DNA of 8,711 nt from NCBI GenBank assembly GCA_014378805.1, contig JACMMY010000217.1, positions 1 through 8,711 on the forward strand, read 5' to 3'. A program made the translations under genes and the position numbers. The notes under the pieces were generated by a model. The model ran no database searches. It was not told the DNA's origin and was given only the letters and a program-made list of their open reading frames with translations. Position 1 is the stretch's first letter; every line of letters begins with the position of its first letter. The stretch is from Moraxellaceae bacterium. GTDB taxonomy: Bacteria > Pseudomonadota > Gammaproteobacteria > Pseudomonadales > Moraxellaceae. Below are positions 6,853 to 8,711 of this stretch, in pieces.

Positions 6853-6995
6853 GCTCAGTTTAGACCTTGAAAAATAGACGTTATCAGACAGAATGCAGTA
6901 AAACATGGGTTAATTGTCATCGAACACTTGGTTCATTGCCTTAAATACGTCAAACTACGCGGTCTATTTTACAGCCAATTTTGCACGACAAAGCC
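6853..6995. other. Intergenic region upstream of purE
   Basis: 143 nt between the DUF486 remnant and purE. I see no terminator, no convincing -35/-10 pair and no match to the E. coli PurR box (ACGCAAACGTTTGCGT). TTGTCA (6914-6919) and TTAAAT (6941-6946) are 21 nt apart, too wide for a normal promoter. The purE promoter probably lies here but cannot be placed. Confidence 0.4.
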
Positions 6996-7532
6996 ATGAC
7001 CCAATCCGCACCTTCTACACCTTCGTCAGATCTCGCAAACGCGCCTTTGGTGGGCATCATCATGGGTTCACAATCTGACTGGGCGACGCTAGAACATACC
7101 GCGCAAATGCTGACACAGTTGGGCGTACCTTTTGAAAGTGAAGTCGTTTCTGCGCATCGTACGCCTGATCGTTTGTTTGAATATGCCGACACTGCGCGTG
7201 CGCGTGGTATTCAAGTGATCATTGCGGGTGCAGGCGGCGCAGCGCATTTACCGGGCATGTGTGCAGCAAAAACAGATCTTCCTGTACTTGGCGTGCCTGT
7301 GCAGTCATCCATCCTTAATGGCGTTGACTCGTTGCTCTCAATCGTGCAAATGCCTGCGGGAATTGCTGTCGGTACGCTTGCTATTGGTAAAGCTGGTGCA
7401 ACCAATGCTGGTTTATTAGCAGCACAGATTATTGGCCTGAACCATCCGAAGATTGCCGCAGCCGTGACCCTGTTCCGTGTGCAGCAAACTGAAAAAGTGC
7501 GCAAGCATCCAATTCCAGGTCAAACACGCTAA
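6996..7532 (+). CDS. purE: N5-carboxyaminoimidazole ribonucleotide mutase (class I PurE)
   Basis: PurE converts N5-CAIR, made by PurK, to 4-carboxy-5-aminoimidazole ribonucleotide in de novo purine synthesis; the family forms cytoplasmic octamers. From ATG 6996 the product has 178 residues, slightly longer than the usual 160-170 because of a Ser/Pro-rich N-terminal tail. Class I signatures are all present: VGIIMGSQSDW (19-29), VVSAHRTPDRL (50-60) with the catalytic-region His54, AGAGGAAHLPGMCA (77-90), PVLGVPVQSSILNGVDSLLSIVQMP (96-120) and AGATNAGLLAAQI (133-145). The usual 'GIPVATxAIG' reads GIAVGTLAIG here. The frame extends upstream to TTG 6981, but ATG 6996 is the simpler start; neither has a clear Shine-Dalgarno sequence. 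purK follows on the same strand after 74 nt, the standard purEK arrangement. Confidence 0.95.
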   Translation: MTQSAPSTPSSDLANAPLVGIIMGSQSDWATLEHTAQMLTQLGVPFESEVVSAHRTPDRLFEYADTARARGIQVIIAGAGGAAHLPGMCAAKTDLPVLGVPVQSSILNGVDSLLSIVQMPAGIAVGTLAIGKAGATNAGLLAAQIIGLNHPKIAAAVTLFRVQQTEKVRKHPIPGQTR

Positions 7533-7562
7533 TGCTCGTCTGTTGTGCTTCACAAGATTCTT

Positions 7563-7603
7563 TTTAACAAATTTTTTTATAACGCCGATGTGATGTTGTT
7601 AAA
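7563..7603 (+). repeat. 8-bp inverted repeat spanning the purK leader
   Basis: TTTAACAA (7563-7570) and TTGTTAAA (7596-7603) are perfect reverse complements separated by 25 nt. The right arm ends three bases before the purK ATG, where a ribosome binding site would lie. In mRNA the pair could fold and cover the purK start, or in DNA act as a dyad. All pairs but two are A/U, so the fold would be weak. Confidence 0.4.
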
Positions 7604-7606
7604 TTT

Positions 7607-8711
7607 ATGAAAAATAATGCTATCGAAACAATTGGTATTTTTGGTGGTGGTCAGCTCGGCCGTATGTTAGCTCAGGCGGCGTTGCCTCTGAATTTAAACT
7701 GCACGTTTTTTGAAACGCATCAAGATTGTCCCTCATCAGTGCTGGGCAAAGTGTTTGATGCCACAAATGGCGCTGAACTCAAGTCATTTATCGAAAGCTC
7801 AGATGTCTATACGCTTGAGTTCGAAAACACGCCGCTCGCCTATGCCGATGCTTTGGCTGCTGCAAATAAAGCATTGCATCCTCCGCGCAATGCCTTAGCA
7901 ACGGCTCAAAATCGTGTTGCTGAAAAAACGCTGTTTGATCAGCTTAATATTCCAGTTGCGGCGTATCGTAAAGTGGAATCTGAAGCGGATTTACAACTTG
8001 CCGTGTCTGCGCTTGGCCTGCCTTTAGTGCTAAAAACAGCGACTGGCGGTTATGATGGCAAAGGACAGTTTGTCCTCCGTGATGCGGTGCAAATTAATGA
8101 AGCGTGGCAAGCACTCGGCCCAGCTGGCGTATTAATCGCTGAATCATTTGTCAAATTTGAACGTGAATTGTCGATTATTGCGGTTCGCGGACAAGATGGC
8201 GAAGTGCGGACTTGGCCGTTGGTAGAAAATCATCATCATCACGGCATCTTGTCGCATTCGATTGTGCCCGCACCAAGTAGCGAAGCATTACAGCCTGTTG
8301 CACAAGATTATATTACTCGTCTGCTCGATCATTTGAATTATGTCGGCGTATTGACGCTTGAACTGTTTGTCACCTCAAATGGCTTACTTGCCAATGAAAT
8401 GGCTCCACGCGTGCATAACTCGGGTCACTGGAGCATCGAAGGTGCCGTCTGTTCGCAGTTTGAGAATCACATGCGTGCGGTGGCAGGTTTGCCACTCGGT
8501 TCAACCGAACTGATTAGCGAATGCATGATGGTGAATATCATCGGTCGTCATCCAAAACGCGAAGACGTGTTGAAGCTGTCAGGTGCTCATTTGCATTTTT
8601 ATGGCAAAGAAGAGCGTGTCGGTCGTAAACTCGGACATGTGACGTTAATTCCAACACAGGGCAACACCTTAGCTGGACTGAGCGCGGAACTGGCGAAAAT
8701 TTTGCCTGAAC
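7607..8711 (+). CDS. purK: N5-carboxyaminoimidazole ribonucleotide synthase (partial, runs off right edge)
   Basis: PurK uses ATP and bicarbonate to carboxylate 5-aminoimidazole ribonucleotide to N5-CAIR, the substrate of PurE. 368 codons are visible with no stop. E. coli PurK has 355 residues and homologues reach about 380, so only a short C-terminal end should be missing. ATP-grasp features appear in order: IGIFGGGQLGRML (9-21), YTLEFENTP (68-76), PLVLKTATGGYDGKGQ (139-154) with the ATP-binding lysine and glycine loop, AESFVKFERELSIIAVR (178-194), PLVENHHHHGILSHSIVPAP (204-223), NEMAPRVHNSGHWSIEGA (263-280) and NIIGRHP (310-316). ATG 7607 is the only usable start, since an in-frame TAA lies at 7580-7582. 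No obvious Shine-Dalgarno sequence precedes it; the leader instead carries an inverted repeat. It is probably co-transcribed with purE. Confidence 0.96.
   Translation, partial: MKNNAIETIGIFGGGQLGRMLAQAALPLNLNCTFFETHQDCPSSVLGKVFDATNGAELKSFIESSDVYTLEFENTPLAYADALAAANKALHPPRNALATAQNRVAEKTLFDQLNIPVAAYRKVESEADLQLAVSALGLPLVLKTATGGYDGKGQFVLRDAVQINEAWQALGPAGVLIAESFVKFERELSIIAVRGQDGEVRTWPLVENHHHHGILSHSIVPAPSSEALQPVAQDYITRLLDHLNYVGVLTLELFVTSNGLLANEMAPRVHNSGHWSIEGAVCSQFENHMRAVAGLPLGSTELISECMMVNIIGRHPKREDVLKLSGAHLHFYGKEERVGRKLGHVTLIPTQGNTLAGLSAELAKILPE

Noticed and set aside
6981..6995. TTG 6981 as the purE start
   Set aside because: It adds only five residues, has no better ribosome binding site than ATG 6996 and is not needed for any conserved motif.
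7211..7504. 97-codon ORF antisense to purE
   Set aside because: It is a shadow of purE codon composition with no upstream signals.
7543..7555. Small hairpin TTGTG-CTT-CACAA after purE followed by a short T-run
   Set aside because: A five-pair A/T-rich stem is too weak for a confident terminator, and the T-run does not directly follow the stem.
8231..8242. Run of four histidines in PurK, like a metal-binding site or tag
   Set aside because: It falls in the conserved PLVENxHxxGIL region of the PurK family and is ordinary variation there.

Overview
The window looks like chromosomal DNA of a gammaproteobacterium. Mpl, PurE, PurK and PgsA are all of gammaproteobacterial type. The moderate GC content and the pairing of purE-purK with a DUF486-type remnant suggest something near the Moraxellaceae, but that placement is only an impression from protein style. 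I see no phage, transposon, CRISPR, rRNA or tRNA signal, and genes fill almost the whole window.

Left part, all on the minus strand (read right to left): a DUF3142 lipoprotein (4085-2835), then a 735-residue TPR-rich envelope protein (2857-650) whose start overlaps the previous gene by 23 nt, then after a short gap the N-terminal part of an ATM1/HMT1-type ABC exporter that runs off the left edge. Same strand, the overlap and short spacing suggest one transcription unit. The first two genes look like a functional pair at the cell envelope, with unknown role.

Middle: a 268-nt divergent intergenic region with two inverted repeats separates the DUF3142 gene from pgsA (4354-4938, plus), which makes phosphatidylglycerol phosphate. 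pgsA converges on mpl (6502-5108, minus), the murein tripeptide recycling ligase. A near-perfect bidirectional terminator hairpin lies just beyond the mpl stop codon.

Right part: facing away from mpl is a 52-codon ORF matching only the C-terminal part of DUF486/DMT-family small membrane proteins, most likely a decayed gene. Then come purE (6996-7532) and purK (7607 to the right edge), the two-enzyme route from AIR to CAIR in de novo purine synthesis. The purE-purK gap holds an 8-bp inverted repeat that ends three bases before the purK start.

Most of the window is housekeeping DNA. The least understood content is the DUF3142/TPR pair, including an EF-hand-like loop in the TPR protein, and the truncated DUF486 gene.
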